Shown piece by piece: positions 37,701 to 48,400 of a stretch of DNA of 64,000 bases. Both the position numbers and the translations under genes were made by a program. Source of the DNA: Pomacea canaliculata (lineage: Eukaryota; Mollusca; Gastropoda; Architaenioglossa; Ampullariidae). The notes under the pieces were generated by a model. It made no database searches. It had not been told where the DNA came from and saw only the letters and a list, made by a program, of their open reading frames with translations. Within the stretch, counting starts at the first letter, position 1. The number at the start of each line of letters is the position of its first letter. The DNA is taken from the NCBI RefSeq assembly GCF_003073045.1, contig NC_037597.1, positions 6,506,717-6,570,716 on the forward strand. Direction: 5' to 3'.

Positions 37701-39794
37701 GGTGTTTTATTCCCTATTGCATCATGGGGAAAGTGTGTACCCAATCCATAAGACGTGTACACGGCTTCACCACCACACCACCGATCAGCTCATACAATTT
37801 AATGTGAATGGCAGATGAAAAAATAAAACGTTTAATTTACACTCAACATCACGAGTTCACAGATAGGAAAAGATGGGGTTTTACAGACTGAAGTGGTGTG
37901 CAATATCTGAATGTCGGATAGAGAAGTGTGAGGTGTATCAGATGACAGGGCTACTGTCTGTAATTCTGTCCTTGTCTGGCTGTCCTCTGTACCTCATTAT
38001 CCCAAACTCGGAATCACGACCCCCTGCTTGAGGCACGCCAAGGACATCGTGCAAAATGTTTTCTTTGTTTTCTCCTCGACACCCTGTACAGGCTGTATAC
38101 TGGTTGCACTGTTTGCTTCTTTATAGGCTCTGCTCTTTCTCCATAAATTATCAAATTCCAATCATACTTCTGCAAGACACTCTTTAATTGTTTCTATTTA
38201 TGTGAAATGAAAGAATGCTCCCTCGTTCAACATCTGCTTGTTGGAATCGTGCTCCCTCTTTCACAAGCAGACATAAATTATTCATTTAAACTTGTTCTTA
38301 AGGGACATTTGCAAGGACATTTTAAGTAGGGACATTTGAAGCCACAAGATTTGTTTTCCATGTCATATTTACAGCTTCACTTTTCATTTGTTGCGCAAGT
38401 TTTACTGTTCATGTTGCCTATGTCGAGGGTTTAGACATGACCCTCGTGTCACAGCCGAGCGCTGTACGAATGTATATTTATTATCATCCCTCGGTTTCTC
38501 TTTCTTATCCCCGAACTCCACCCTCCACACACACACACGTTTCAGCAGTTTCCCAACGGCGAGTCATGTCAGTACAGACTTGTTTACGGTTTGCGGGGGT
38601 CACGGCACTTTCCTTGCCCTTGACCCTGACCATGACCTGAGCAAGATGTCGAGTGCGGTGGGCGAGCTGGCGTGTGAGTGCGTGCCGTTTGCAGAGACAC
38701 TGCCGCCAAGAAGCACCCTAGACACAAACACGTTTATGTGCGAAGTAACCTCCGCCTACTCCGCCCTCCTCAAGGCTGTCACCCCCCCACACACACACCC
38801 CACCTGCAGTCCCGCTAACCGCATTTATCTGTAACCGCTGGCTGTGGGTGCAGGTGCAGTGGTCCCGTTAACAAAATGCTGCTGTAGCATGTTGCACTGA
38901 ATAATTACAGTCGGCCTCGGTGGCTTGACCCCGCTAATAGCTTTAGGCCCCCAGAACATTAACATGCTGTTGACCATAATTAACTCACGCAAATAGAAAG
39001 CAATGCACTTAATAGGCATGTGTATGTTTTATGATTTAATACACTCAGGGGGGTCGACTAATGCAGAAAAGCTTGGGGGGCTCCCTAAACATATTAATAC
39101 AGTTCGTCATTGCACTGAATTTTTTTCACTAAATATAAATTGTGGAACATATTTATGGTAGTGAATGATAAAAATAAAATACTTTGTGCGTTTGCTTTTA
39201 GGTTGTTTTTTTTTCTACTCATGTCTTCTGCGATTTTCTGCAAAAGGCCTCAAAACGGAAATAAGTTCACATTTAATTATTGATGACAAAACCAAAAATA
39301 AATGAAAACCAGGGAAGTATAGCCTGTGAACACGAGGGCTGACTGAAGTCTGCCACATTCGAAACAGATGCACGGCATGGGCTCAAACACTGCGTAGTAG
39401 CTAATCGTTCCTATTAAGAATGCTAATTTAATTAAGACCCCTGCAAGGGAAAGTGGAAGTCGGTCGTCGCTGAGGCCAACAGAAAACGAACTGAGGGCGT
39501 TAGTTGTCCAGCTTTTATGAAATGTCTTCAAACATACTTTGTGCTCTCTGTCGCAGATCCTTACACTCAGGTGAAGATCGTTCGATTCCACGACACCTAC
39601 TTTGTTCAGCTGGTGCCGGCTATCTATTTCCACAACATGTGGCCATACTGTGCCAACGCATGGGGTCAAGAAGATGCCACCACATCCTGGCTGACGCCGG
39701 AAGTGACGTCACACTGCCGTCACATGGGATTCTTCGCCGTTCCTCAAAAGTGTCCTTACAGGTCTCGTGCAAAGAAACGCGGTTTCAGACTTAT

Positions 39795-39829
<35 letters not shown>

Positions 39830-40545
39830 TAAAGTTGAAGAGTATTTAATATCTTTAATCAGTGTAGCATGACCAATAGCTAAAATTAGATTAAAAATAA
39901 AGTCATCCGTCCTTGAAACATACCCTAAAAGAAAAGTTTTGGGGTCAGTGGAGTGCTTGTTTATTTTTCGCAAAATTCAGTTGAAATGTGAATTTTACAG
40001 ACTTGAACAGTTTAGAGATAAGAGTTTCAAAGGTAACTACTATGGAGGTCTTTGTGTGTGGGTCTTTTCTGGCCATTTCTTGTAATCCATGCTAATTTTT
40101 GCCTGGGTTCAGCCAGGAGGAGACCCTGTGGAGGATCTCGTTTCAACGGGCGGAGAAATACCTGCTGTCGTACAGCTTTATCGATTCGCCGCAAGGCGTC
40201 ATGAAGCAAGTGGATCGCGTGCTGCGGATGCTGCGGACGTCAGATGCAGACGCCTTCCGCCCCCTGTCGGCGTACCACCTGACGACGGCCGTGCTGCACG
40301 CCTGGCGCGAGTGGCCCGACCCTTGCAGCTGGACAGCTGCCCGCCTGGGGGAGCGCTTGCTGGCCGTGCTGTGCTGGCTCGTCCACGCGCTGGAGCAGCG
40401 CGAGCTGCGTCACTTCTTCGTCCCCTCGTGCAACCTGCTGGCCCACTACACCCCGCAGCAATGCCTGGAGGCCGCCGCACGCCTTCGGGACATCCACAAC
40501 GAGTTCTGTCTGGCACCGGAGCAGAGCATTCGTCTGCAGTGCTGA
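24132..40545 (+). CDS. Mab-21 domain-containing protein (cGAS-like nucleotidyltransferase fold), 3 exons, 372 aa
   Basis: Exons: 24132-24612, 39557-39761, 40113-40545. Phases match exactly: AAA G|AT forms Lys-Asp across intron 1 and AG|C forms Ser across intron 2. The product has the Mab-21 core: TNFEALKV (59-66), NEFELLVVLE (70-79), LSAAKVREHF (128-137), FVQLVPAIYF (176-185), then the C-terminal helical half with LWRISFQRAEKYLL (234-247) and RHFFVPSCNLL (328-338). Its length is close to MAB21L1 (359 aa). cGAS-type enzymes need a GS motif, a Glu/Asp pair and a third Asp; here GS is absent, the pair is E71/E73 and the third site is Q178, as in MAB21L1, so catalysis is doubtful. Unlike intronless vertebrate MAB21L1/2 it has two introns, one of 14.9 kb. 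ATG 24132 was chosen because family members begin close to this helix; ATG 24045 is an in-frame alternative adding 29 residues. Its role is unknown. A plus-strand AATAAA lies at 41070. Confidence 0.9.
26143..26283 (+). repeat. Degenerate tandem repeat, about 3 copies of about 45-55 bp
   Basis: Three successive units share the words GGTATTTCGCCAC (or TAATTTGCCAC), CTGCCAGT or a variant, and an AACTCAGT-like word followed by GATAAT, TATAA or GATAA. The copies are diverged and uneven in length, so the array is old. Function unknown. Confidence 0.5.
29765..29880. other. Isolated GC-rich, coding-like island inside the Mab-21 intron
   Basis: A sharply bounded stretch of about 115 bp has codon-like structure on both strands in an otherwise AT-rich intron. 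On the minus strand it reads VDLLSLSTQQILGIS then GVNDCELIAHVEQL and ends at a good donor (GG|GTAGGT at about 29757); the LLSL...LGI...L pattern vaguely recalls a SAM domain. On the plus strand it reads FKLFDMRNQLAVVHPGDAQ after a possible acceptor. The minus-strand acceptor side is purine-rich and poor. No partner exon was found, so it may be a stranded exon, a gene fragment or chance. Confidence 0.25.
31721..31775 (+). repeat. (CAA)n microsatellite running into (CA)n
   Basis: About 14 uninterrupted CAA units are followed by about six CA units. Homopolymeric open frames on both strands across this array (poly-Thr, poly-Val) are artefacts of the repeat. Confidence 0.95.
32893..32940 (+). repeat. 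9-bp minisatellite (YTGTACTGC), about 5 copies
   Basis: Consecutive units alternate TTGTACTGC and CTGTACTGC. Because the unit is a multiple of three it yields a repetitive Leu-Val-Pro open frame, which is not taken as a gene. Confidence 0.85.
33185..33276 (+). repeat. 23-bp minisatellite, 4 copies in a 46-bp dimer pattern
   Basis: Units beginning ACCTGTGTACACCCAG and GCATGTGTACACCCAG alternate A-B-A-B'. The last copy is diverged. The higher-order dimer indicates duplication of a two-unit block. Confidence 0.9.
35740..36000 (-). mobile_element. LINE ORF2 fragment (end of the reverse transcriptase region)
   Basis: Minus-strand frames contain ATLSKIGGC near the upstream end, GLERIW in another frame, then VQLLLCGHQTWTLLGATGRR. 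These match, in order, the common LINE ORF2 pattern ATLSKDG...RIRIA...RIW...ILLYGCETWTLL. Several frame changes are needed, so the copy is dead. The plus-strand fragment at 57618-57800 resembles the part of such an ORF2 that follows this one, so the two may be pieces of one family. Confidence 0.75.
36229..36349 (+). repeat. 22-bp G-rich minisatellite, about 5.5 copies
   Basis: The unit is GCCAGGGAGCGGTGGTGGGT plus GA, with small differences between copies; one copy has an 11-G run. The G-rich strand is the plus (coding) strand of the Mab-21 intron, and the G runs could form G-quadruplexes. Confidence 0.93.
39799..39828 (+). repeat. Poly-T tract of 30 bases in Mab-21 intron 2
   Basis: An uninterrupted T run lies only 37 bases after the exon 2 donor. 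It could be the reverse-strand A-tail of an old retroposon, but no element body was recognised in the short intron (39762-40112). Confidence 0.9.
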
Positions 40546-41368
40546 TGACATTTTAAAAAAACAACAACAAAAAAGGATTTGGGGTTATGGTGGGGTGGGG
40601 TGGAAGCGGGCAAAGAAGGTTTGAGATGGTATGGGCGGCGATATGTACTTTCTCCGTCGTACGGGTGCATTTACGGAGGTTCGCCCAATGAGGTAGCTGG
40701 GTGGCTTCGCGAGAATCACTCTCTCGCAAACACACAACACAGACAGGCAAATATTCGGATAGAAACTCTCTCAGGGCTTCAGGAAGAGTAATGGTGAGAA
40801 ATGTTTTAGGAGGTATGACTGTTTGCATACAGTCCATAATCGCGGGCATCTTGTCATATTCAATAGTATTATAGACAGGTAGCTGTGTGTGTGAGTGCGT
40901 ATGTGTGTGTCCACACCCTAGTAAATGTGCACACGGTTACATCACCATTACTGGGTTCTGCACTTACATTCTGAGAAAACAGAGGTTTGATGTGCGCTGT
41001 ATGCATGCAAATACAGAAGGATAGAATAGGACGAAACCAACCTCTGCCCCTTGTCGCTCTGTCTAGTCCAATAAAGCCCTTGTTAACGAGTGCTTATAAC
41101 AATTAACACTCGCAGAATTATATTCTTGGCACAAAAAAAAACAACAAAACAAAACGAAATGTAAGTTTCCTCCCTAAGTCGCGGCTTGTTTGTATCATCA
41201 AATGTGATTAGTGTTCGCGGAATGTTCTTAGATGTTCATAACATTGTTTGTCCAAACATTCTTTGCTACAGTATGCTTCTTCTTCAGCCATTTTATTTGT
41301 AAGTGTACACGTGTCATTTTCCCTGGTCTCACTGAAGTATCATTCAGGTTTCGAATGAAGGTGTGGCT

Positions 41369-41499
41369 GTGTGAAAGTATCGAGATCTCAGAGCAGTGGT
41401 ATGTGTGTATGTGAAAGTTTCGGAGGTCTCACAGCAATGGAATGTGTGAAAGTTTCGGAGGTCTCACAGCAATGGAATGTGTGAAAGTATCAGAGGTCA
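41369..41499 (+). repeat. 35-bp tandem repeat, about 4 copies
   Basis: Units share GTGTGAAAGTTTCGGAGGTC then TCACAGCAATGGAAT. The two middle copies are nearly identical and the outer copies diverged. Confidence 0.88.
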
Positions 41500-42479
41500 C
41501 ATTAACTTATATGGATGTAGAAGGGCTTTGCTCTGTGTTTGCACATTTTTGATTGGCTGTGGCTGAGTGACAAAAAACATTGTCTCAGTTCACGCTATGA
41601 AGTAAATAGTCGTTTTTCTCGCTGTTGTTTTCTGTTTGTTTGTAGTGTTTTGTTATTTTCAGGCTGCACTAAATTCACTGCAGTATTTAATGATTTCTTT
41701 AAGAGCATTATACTCACAGTAAACCTCAGAAAAACGCGTTTAATTTTTTTTAAAGTTTGGTGCCATACACACAACTGTTGTTTGTTTCGTCAAGAAATCA
41801 TTATCTGGGTTCATGCATCTCACCCAGGGTGTGTACAAGATGATGGAGTCTATGACCAGAAGGTCGCTGACCTGATGACCTAATACCTACAGCCCAGATA
41901 ACCAGCATTGAGCTTTAACAGGTATTAGAGAAGCTGTCTGGCACCAAATAAAAATGCCTCGTTTTACTTACAAAAATCAAAGCCACAAAGAACAGGGATA
42001 AAACGAAACTACTGAAGTTACATTCAAAATGGATTATCATATCTACCATGCTTCAACGTTCAGTTGATATATCACTTTGTAGGTAATTGCCTAGTTTTTA
42101 ACAAGTCTGAGGACAGATATTTGAGAAGAATTATCGGTTTTAAGGAGCATAAATCCGAGGTGTCTCAAGTTGTAGATATCTAAAGACAGACGTTCGTAAG
42201 TAAAGATTTTAACGACTCTCAGTAAGCTGACAATTATTTACTTTCTAAAGAATCAATATTTTCTTGCTGGCATCTTTAGCTATATGAAAGACTTTAAAAA
42301 TAAAATTTTTAATTGGTGTGGCAGCAATAGGAATAATAAATTGTAGCTAGGAGAGACATCACATAATGTTATTGCTCTTAATCTTCTTTGGAGGATTATC
42401 AATAAAGCACAACAAATAGTTTAAGAACGACTATGACTTTCCCGTTATCCGAAATTTTTTCGCTTTAATTTTAGAGAAA

Positions 42480-42880
42480 AGAAGCCATCATAAGCTTCAA
42501 GGTGTTTATTAAGGGGCTGCATTGTCACATGCTGTGCACTTGCCTTAGCTATATGGGAGATAATTTGTGATCTTACTCATCACGAGTTGTCGTGGCTGCT
42601 GCACCTTAACAGAACATTTAGCACCTGCTTTGAAGCACTGATATACTCGGTGAATAATGTGCAAGAACTGGTAGTATAGAGCCAGTTTAAAGTCATAAAT
42701 GAGTTTATTTTCATTTTGAATACCACATAGATCATTTAATTTTATTATTAATTGTATGTAAAAAAAATGTTACATCGTTCAAGTAGGACTAGTGACTGAA
42801 ATGACACCTGAAATATAAGTATCCCATGGTAGCATACTGTCACTGATGAACACAAAGTCTATAGAGCGCACACTGAGGTA
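42480..42880. repeat. Dispersed duplicate A (partner of 43885-44285)
   Basis: It shares with its partner, in the same order and orientation, the words GTCACATG, GGGAGATAA, CACGAGTT, AGAACATTTAGCAC, CAAGAACTG and AAAGTCTATA. Identity in the best part looks about 70-80 percent by eye. The two copies are 1.4 kb apart and probably arose by local duplication or by insertion of one repeat family. Confidence 0.7.
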
Positions 42881-43884
42881 CCCTCGACATCATCACTAAG
42901 CAGGCAAAGTCGCCTTTACTGTAATCTGTGAAGAGGTCCCGTTCGCGATGTGGTCAGAAAGCGACGATCTGTAAACAAACAACAAGAAGAGCCTTTCCGT
43001 ACGGCTGGAAATATTAAGATAGTGGTCAGGGTCCAAGAAGTACACAAAAAAAAAGCTTGAAAAAAAAAAACCAGATAAGAAAATTGTGTCAAAGGGCAAT
43101 TCCATATAATTTCCTTGACAGCCGGCGGGCGGTCATGGTAAGGTCGATTTATGACTCATCGCCGGCTACAACGGGTAGCGCCAGGCTACCCGGAAAACGG
43201 TCAGGAACTCGGCCAATCTAATTATCGACTGGGTGATCAGAGCTGGGCAAATGAAGGTGCAACTGAAGGGCAGTTCAGGCTTTCGACTGGCCAAAACCTT
43301 ATCTTTTACAAGAGCTACTAGGGTAGCGACCGGAAATATGTTTTGAGATATGTAAATATTATTGTGGATTTTACTTTGTATCTGTATGTTCGGGCGTTGG
43401 GAGCGATCGCCATTCAAACCTTTCCTCATTCCCTACACATGGTAGACTTGTCTATCTCGCCAGGAAGTGAGAGAACTCGCCAGATGGTCTGAATTTTTTT
43501 GCGCCCTGCTACCCCTGCTAGAACTTTCAATATTTAAAAAAGCAAACTTGTCACACGCTCGTGCGCACGTGGGCCCTTTACGGTCACTAGCTGTTTACGT
43601 TTCTTCCGGTGCTGACTCACCCATGTTCACACCCGACGCCAAGCTTTTTGCTTTGCCACGTGGTCGGGATGAGAAGAAAGACCTCAAGCATAGCGCACTA
43701 GGTCCATCTCACATATTTCTATTTCACTTATTTTGCTTTTGTTTCTAAGTTTGTTATTTTGCTACATAAATAAAAGATTTTGTCCAGACTCTTCTCTTTC
43801 ATTCTTGACTTATCAGTTTGAGAAAACAAGTGGTCATAAAAAGAGAAAGCTACAGACGTTCGTATTAAAACGTACAACTAAAGT

Positions 43885-44285
43885 ATTACTAGAGTATTGA
43901 AAGACAAATATAGGCTGCAATATGAATGCATCGTCACATGTTGCACGCTTGCCATAGCTGAATGGGAGATAACCTGTGCAAGATCTTATCCGTCACGAGT
44001 TCTCGTACTTGGTGTTTGGTCATTGCAGCTTTGCAGAACATTTAGCACATTCTATGAGATTGATATAGTCGGTGATAATTCACAAGAACTGATAGCACAC
44101 AACATTTCTAAGTCTTTAAGTTTTGTTTCCACGTTTTTAATTAAATCTCTGCCAATCGTCAAATTTTATTATTTCTGAATATAGAAATAACTTGTGAAAT
44201 AAAACGAGTAGTTATCATCGAGGATTGAAATAAGCCATAACTCGTGGAACACGTGAACATAAAGTCTATACAACAAATATTAAAG
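43885..44285. repeat. Dispersed duplicate B (partner of 42480-42880)
   Basis: Co-linear with duplicate A over roughly 400 bp, with indels. No open frame is conserved between the copies, so the duplicated unit is probably non-coding. Confidence 0.7.
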
Positions 44286-45094
44286 TAAATCCGATGCTGC
44301 TGGACAGATCCATCGCCTTTGACCATCATTTAGCAGGAAAAGTAGACAACCTCATACACTGGGAAAAACCAGACTATCTGTCGCGATACCTTCAGGGAGC
44401 AAGTGAGGACCTGCAACATAATTTTAAAAAGTCAAAAAAAAAAAAAATGACACAGAAGGCCATCATCACAGTTAGAAATATGTAGGTAATGGTAAGAGTG
44501 GCTGCGTGTAGTAGAAACAGACCAAAAATAAATTTTAAAAAACGTTTTAATAAACCAATATGGACATTCTGTCAACAATTTTATGGCAGCAACAGGTGAA
44601 ATTAAGTAACAGAAAATTTGCTTTAAATATTTTTACTTTGTTTTAGAAAACATACGAAAAATAATAACCGTAGGTCTATAACTTTCAAACTAAATAAACA
44701 ATTTGAAATGTTGACCGTCGTAATCAAAAAGGTATCACGAGGACAGTTGCCTGAATACAGGTATCTATGGTCTGAGTAACATGAGCTATCTTAAACTCGT
44801 CATCAGAATAAATCCTGATCCATCTGTGCTATGATTTCTGACCTGATCATGTGACTAAGGTAGCATAGCTGTAGCTTCATACCGTGGTTTGCCGAGGAAG
44901 CAGTTGTAATCTCTGGACATAATCGCCAGGAAGCGAGATAAGAGAGAACATTCATACTTCTCAAGCTGCAAGTCCCAAAAGTAAAAGAATGTCTTTGACG
45001 AGGTCACCTGAAACACATTGCATCAAGTGGGTGATGTTCCTTAAGTAGCTAAAACATGTTGACAATATTCAACACATGCATCATCTGCGCTGGA

Positions 45095-45255
45095 GTGAGA
45101 GGCCCGCTAGCACATCAGTAACAATGGCTTGTCGCCACAAGATCGTAATATGCTAGGTTCAGATGTCATATCGGGACACTTTTTTTTCTCTGGATGTGAT
45201 GCCTGGTCACAAAGCTGGTCGTCGCGGATCTTCTCCGGGTTTCTGCGGCTTATTA
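45095..45255 (+). repeat. Probable SINE, copy 1
   Basis: The plus strand contains a B-box-like GGTTCAGATGTCA followed by CGGGACACTT, a T run and TCTCTGGATGTGATGCCTGG then CACAAAGCTGGT. The same order of words (GGTTCAGATCTCG, GCATGTGGCATCTG, ACAGAGCTGGTTG) recurs at 49090-49262, which marks a dispersed tRNA-derived family. It lies immediately downstream of the second cystatin domain fragment and accounts for the minus-strand open frame there. Confidence 0.6.
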
Positions 45256-45352
45256 GTAATCTCACCAACAATACCTCATACAAAAATCGTCTGCCACCAG
45301 TCCAGTAATACAAGTTTGTGATCAGAAGTAATAACCATTTTTTTCTACTTAC

Positions 45353-45495
45353 CTTTGAGTCACCTTGATGTTGGCCAGGTCGTGGAGTTTGTACGAGTAC
45401 TCGCCGTCGTTAAGCTTGTTAACTGCAGACTCAAGAGCCTTTAGGGTGCCTTGCATCAACGGAGGGGCTGCGTCGTCGTCGCTGTCGTCGTAGGA
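45353..45495 (-). pseudogene. Front half of a second cystatin domain, after the cystatin stop codon
   Basis: Directly after the TGA that ends the cystatin, and in the same reading frame, the exon continues with an acidic linker and PPLMQGTLKALESAVNKLND then YSYKLHDLANIKVTQ, ending at an excellent donor (AG|GTAAGT). This resembles the N-terminal half of a cystatin domain up to the inhibitory loop, the point where domain 1 is also split by an intron. No matching following exon with a QxVxG loop was found; a SINE lies just beyond. It is either a decayed second domain of a former two-domain cystatin or a real domain separated by an assembly error. Confidence 0.6.
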
Positions 45496-48400
45496 TCAGG
45501 ATTGTTGATAATCGTGGTGCTGGCGGGAACACTCAGGTCCGTTGGTGATGCTCAGTCGCTCCGGTCCACTCAGCCATACTCGGGACCACACGGTGGCGTT
45601 GCAAACATACTCCTACGTAAAAGAGTTTACTTTGATCTGTGAGGATGCCGCTTCATTAAATTATTCAGTCTTATCATCAAGAAAAATAGCTAATTAAACG
45701 CATACATCGATATCCCTTCAAATATTTTAGCTTGGTCTTTGTCGAGAATCTACAAGAAAGACATCTCTGTTACCTGTCGATACATACCAGATATCTTACC
45801 TGACCCCAGCACTCCGGTATCATACCAGTTTTAGTACAAGGACTCTTCTGACGTCATCAGTACATTTATGTACTAGCACTCACCTGAGGCCCTGCTGCCA
45901 CAAGAAGAGTGAGGATGTAGTTCATACCGCTGACCACCTGCAACAATGGAATGTTATCTTTGTTTTAACTTACAGAGTTTTTAAGCATTGGTGCACCTGT
46001 TAGAATGAACGTGCACACTTGACAGACACATAAACGCAGGCACACTCCCACACACTTGTCATCCTCACCAGTTGATTGGTACTGTCAGCTTTACTAGACG
46101 ATAGACCGAATGAGAAATGTGTGGGGCGGCGAGGGGTTAGTTATCGTCAGTTAATGAAAGTGTCAAGCGTGTGTCTCCTACGTGTCTCTTCATTCTAAAA
46201 ATATTCAAGGAAACGAGTTTAGTCGCAGAATGCAGGGAGCTGCTAGTCGCCGAAGCAAAACAAAGATTCACAATGGAAGGCAGTGAAACTGACAAGACGC
46301 TGTCACTCAAAGCTACGTCACATCGTCTGCTTCTCCAGACAAATGCAAGATGGCGCAGGCTAGGGCTGGGCTCGCCATGGCGGGAGCTACAAATGTATGC
46401 TACTTGTTCTGAAACTTTAAAATGCTTTACAAGACATTTTTTCGTGAAGCATACGCAAATCTGAAGACCATAAAAGCCAGCAAAGTTCACCATGGACATT
46501 ATTCTCAGGAGAAGAGTTCTATTTTGCACAGCTAACCTGCAAAACAGAAATACCTTGTCAGCGGAAAAAATGTCTCAGTATGAAGGTAAGCTTTTCATTT
46601 TCGCATTCAGTGTTTTTTCCCTTTAATCCTCAGAAGATATCAGACCGTTGTAATAACGAAACAGGGGTTGCAAAACTGCCACACAATCTTTTTTGTCATT
46701 CTTCTCGATGGTCGAGTCTGATAACATTGGTGAGCGACATGTCAATAGTGTGATTGTTAGGAACAGGGGGTTGTTGCCCCTGTCTTTTGTTTAGAGATTT
46801 CAGAGGTTATCGCCCTTACCAGTCAGTATATGAGTGTTTTTGCTGCGTCGTGGTTTAGCGTCAGAACCCGACGTCATTTTTATGACGTAGTTTTATGACG
46901 TCATTTTTATGACGTAGTTTTAGACGGGAGAGGGGAGGGAAGAATTTATGGAGAGAGAGAGGGAGAACGGTGAAAACGGAGGAGCTGTCTGACTGTACGT
47001 GTGGATACAGAGACGGTTGGGAGAAAGGATGAGTAGCGGACTAGAGTGTGTGGATTGTCCGTTTTGGGGAACTTGTGTATGTGCAATTCAAGGAGGACTT
47101 CATTTTGGGTGTGAGTAACTAAGACTAACGATTTGTTCAAAACATACGACAGTTTGCAGTTACAGGTCGCTGTGTGGAAGACCTACGGACTTTGTGTATA
47201 TTTAGTTAATGTTAATTGATTTAAAGTTTCGTTGCCCTCGACAAATCTTTGTGATATGTGATTGAAAGAACACGCAAGGGGACGCGTGAGTGTAGTGAGT
47301 GAAAGTGAGATCAAAAACAGCGTTCCTGACAGTGATCCTAACGGTTTTTGCAGTCTTGTGAACTTGCACAAACCATACAATATCCTTTTAGCTGTTTAGC
47401 ACAGTTAGCTGGTTTGTGGAAGCTGTGGCGTTCGTGCACTAATTTCTCGCGTATGATGTCAGACATTTGTTTCAAAATATTAGCACTTGCCATGGGAGCT
47501 AGTATTTACCATGTTCTTAGACTTTTGCACTTTCTACATTTAAAGTAAGCAAGGTGTGATGAATGTTCGCTTGCTTTACTTGCTAAGGTGAGATCACTGT
47601 TTACTTGCCCTACTTGCTTAGCCTCTCGAAACCACTGTACAATATTCTCATTTCGCTATTTCTTTTTAATGGACACAGACGTCCATTATTGAAAAATAAT
47701 ATCCCATATTGACTTTATTTTATGGAGTCTAAGCATTGAGACCTATGCAAACTATTCCTTTCTCCAAAATATCCAAGTCCTTATGTGCCTTTCGTTTGTC
47801 TTTTGTTAAATATCTCGCAGTTCTCAAATAAATTTGAAGATTGAAATAACAGACAGAAAAGTGAAAATGTTTTCAAAAATGTATTTTTATACACAAGGGT
47901 TTTATAAGCTGTAATCTCTTTTATGAATCATTTCTGGACGATATTTGTTCTTTCTATTATGTATGTGCAGAGTTTTTAAAACTTACATGGTGCTTTTAAA
48001 TAAATATATTTCTATTTTGACCCCCCTTTCTCTGAAATACTCGTCGACTCACCTATTTGTTAGCTTCACAAGCTGCTCATCCAAAGACCTGTTATTGAAA
48101 ACCGATAAGTGGAACACGTACTTGTGTGCGGTGTGTTTGTGTGTGTGAATGAGAGAGATTGCGAAATAACATTCACAAAACCTGGATCCTTTCACTGCCG
48201 GGCCTTTATTCTTGACAAAAGTCAGGTCACTCGGCTCTGAGGCAGTTTCTTTCGAAACTCGCATTACTTTAGAAATAAAAAGCAGCGAGGGTGACATTAT
48301 TGACACGTTCACAGGAGGAAAATAGAACAGTCCACAGAAAAATGCTTGCTCATGTCCTAAACTGATATTAAAATAACGAATTGTATTGTTCATCATTGTA

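Larger units (their letters stand above)
24613..39556 (+). other. Intron 1 of the Mab-21 gene (14.9 kb)
   Basis: No further Mab-21 exon is needed, since exons 1 and 2 join in phase within the fold. The intron holds short tandem repeats (entered separately), a LINE fragment (35740-36000), one coding-like island (29765-29880) and much unique AT-rich sequence. Many short open frames here lack splice sites, conserved motifs or codon structure and are not reported as genes. I see nothing else in 24700-26100, 26300-29700, 29900-31700, 33300-35700 and 37100-39500. Confidence 0.7.
40546..45094 (+). other. Mab-21 3' UTR and intergenic region up to the cystatin gene
   Basis: The first 530 bases end at a plus-strand AATAAA (41070-41075), a reasonable polyadenylation site for the Mab-21 gene; another AATAAA lies near 41945. 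The rest holds a minisatellite (41369-41499) and two related blocks (42480-42880 and 43885-44285). No conserved open frame was found. Confidence 0.5.

Noticed and set aside
40199-40551. Two roughly 105-codon minus-strand frames
   Set aside because: They are shadows of the GC-rich Mab-21 exon 3, which joins in phase and encodes conserved motifs.
45107-45313. Minus-strand frame with GGRRFLYEVLLVRLL, resembling a cystatin inhibitory-loop exon
   Set aside because: It largely overlaps the antisense of a SINE, lacks a usable acceptor before the Gly pair, and lacks QxVxG; the resemblance is probably chance.
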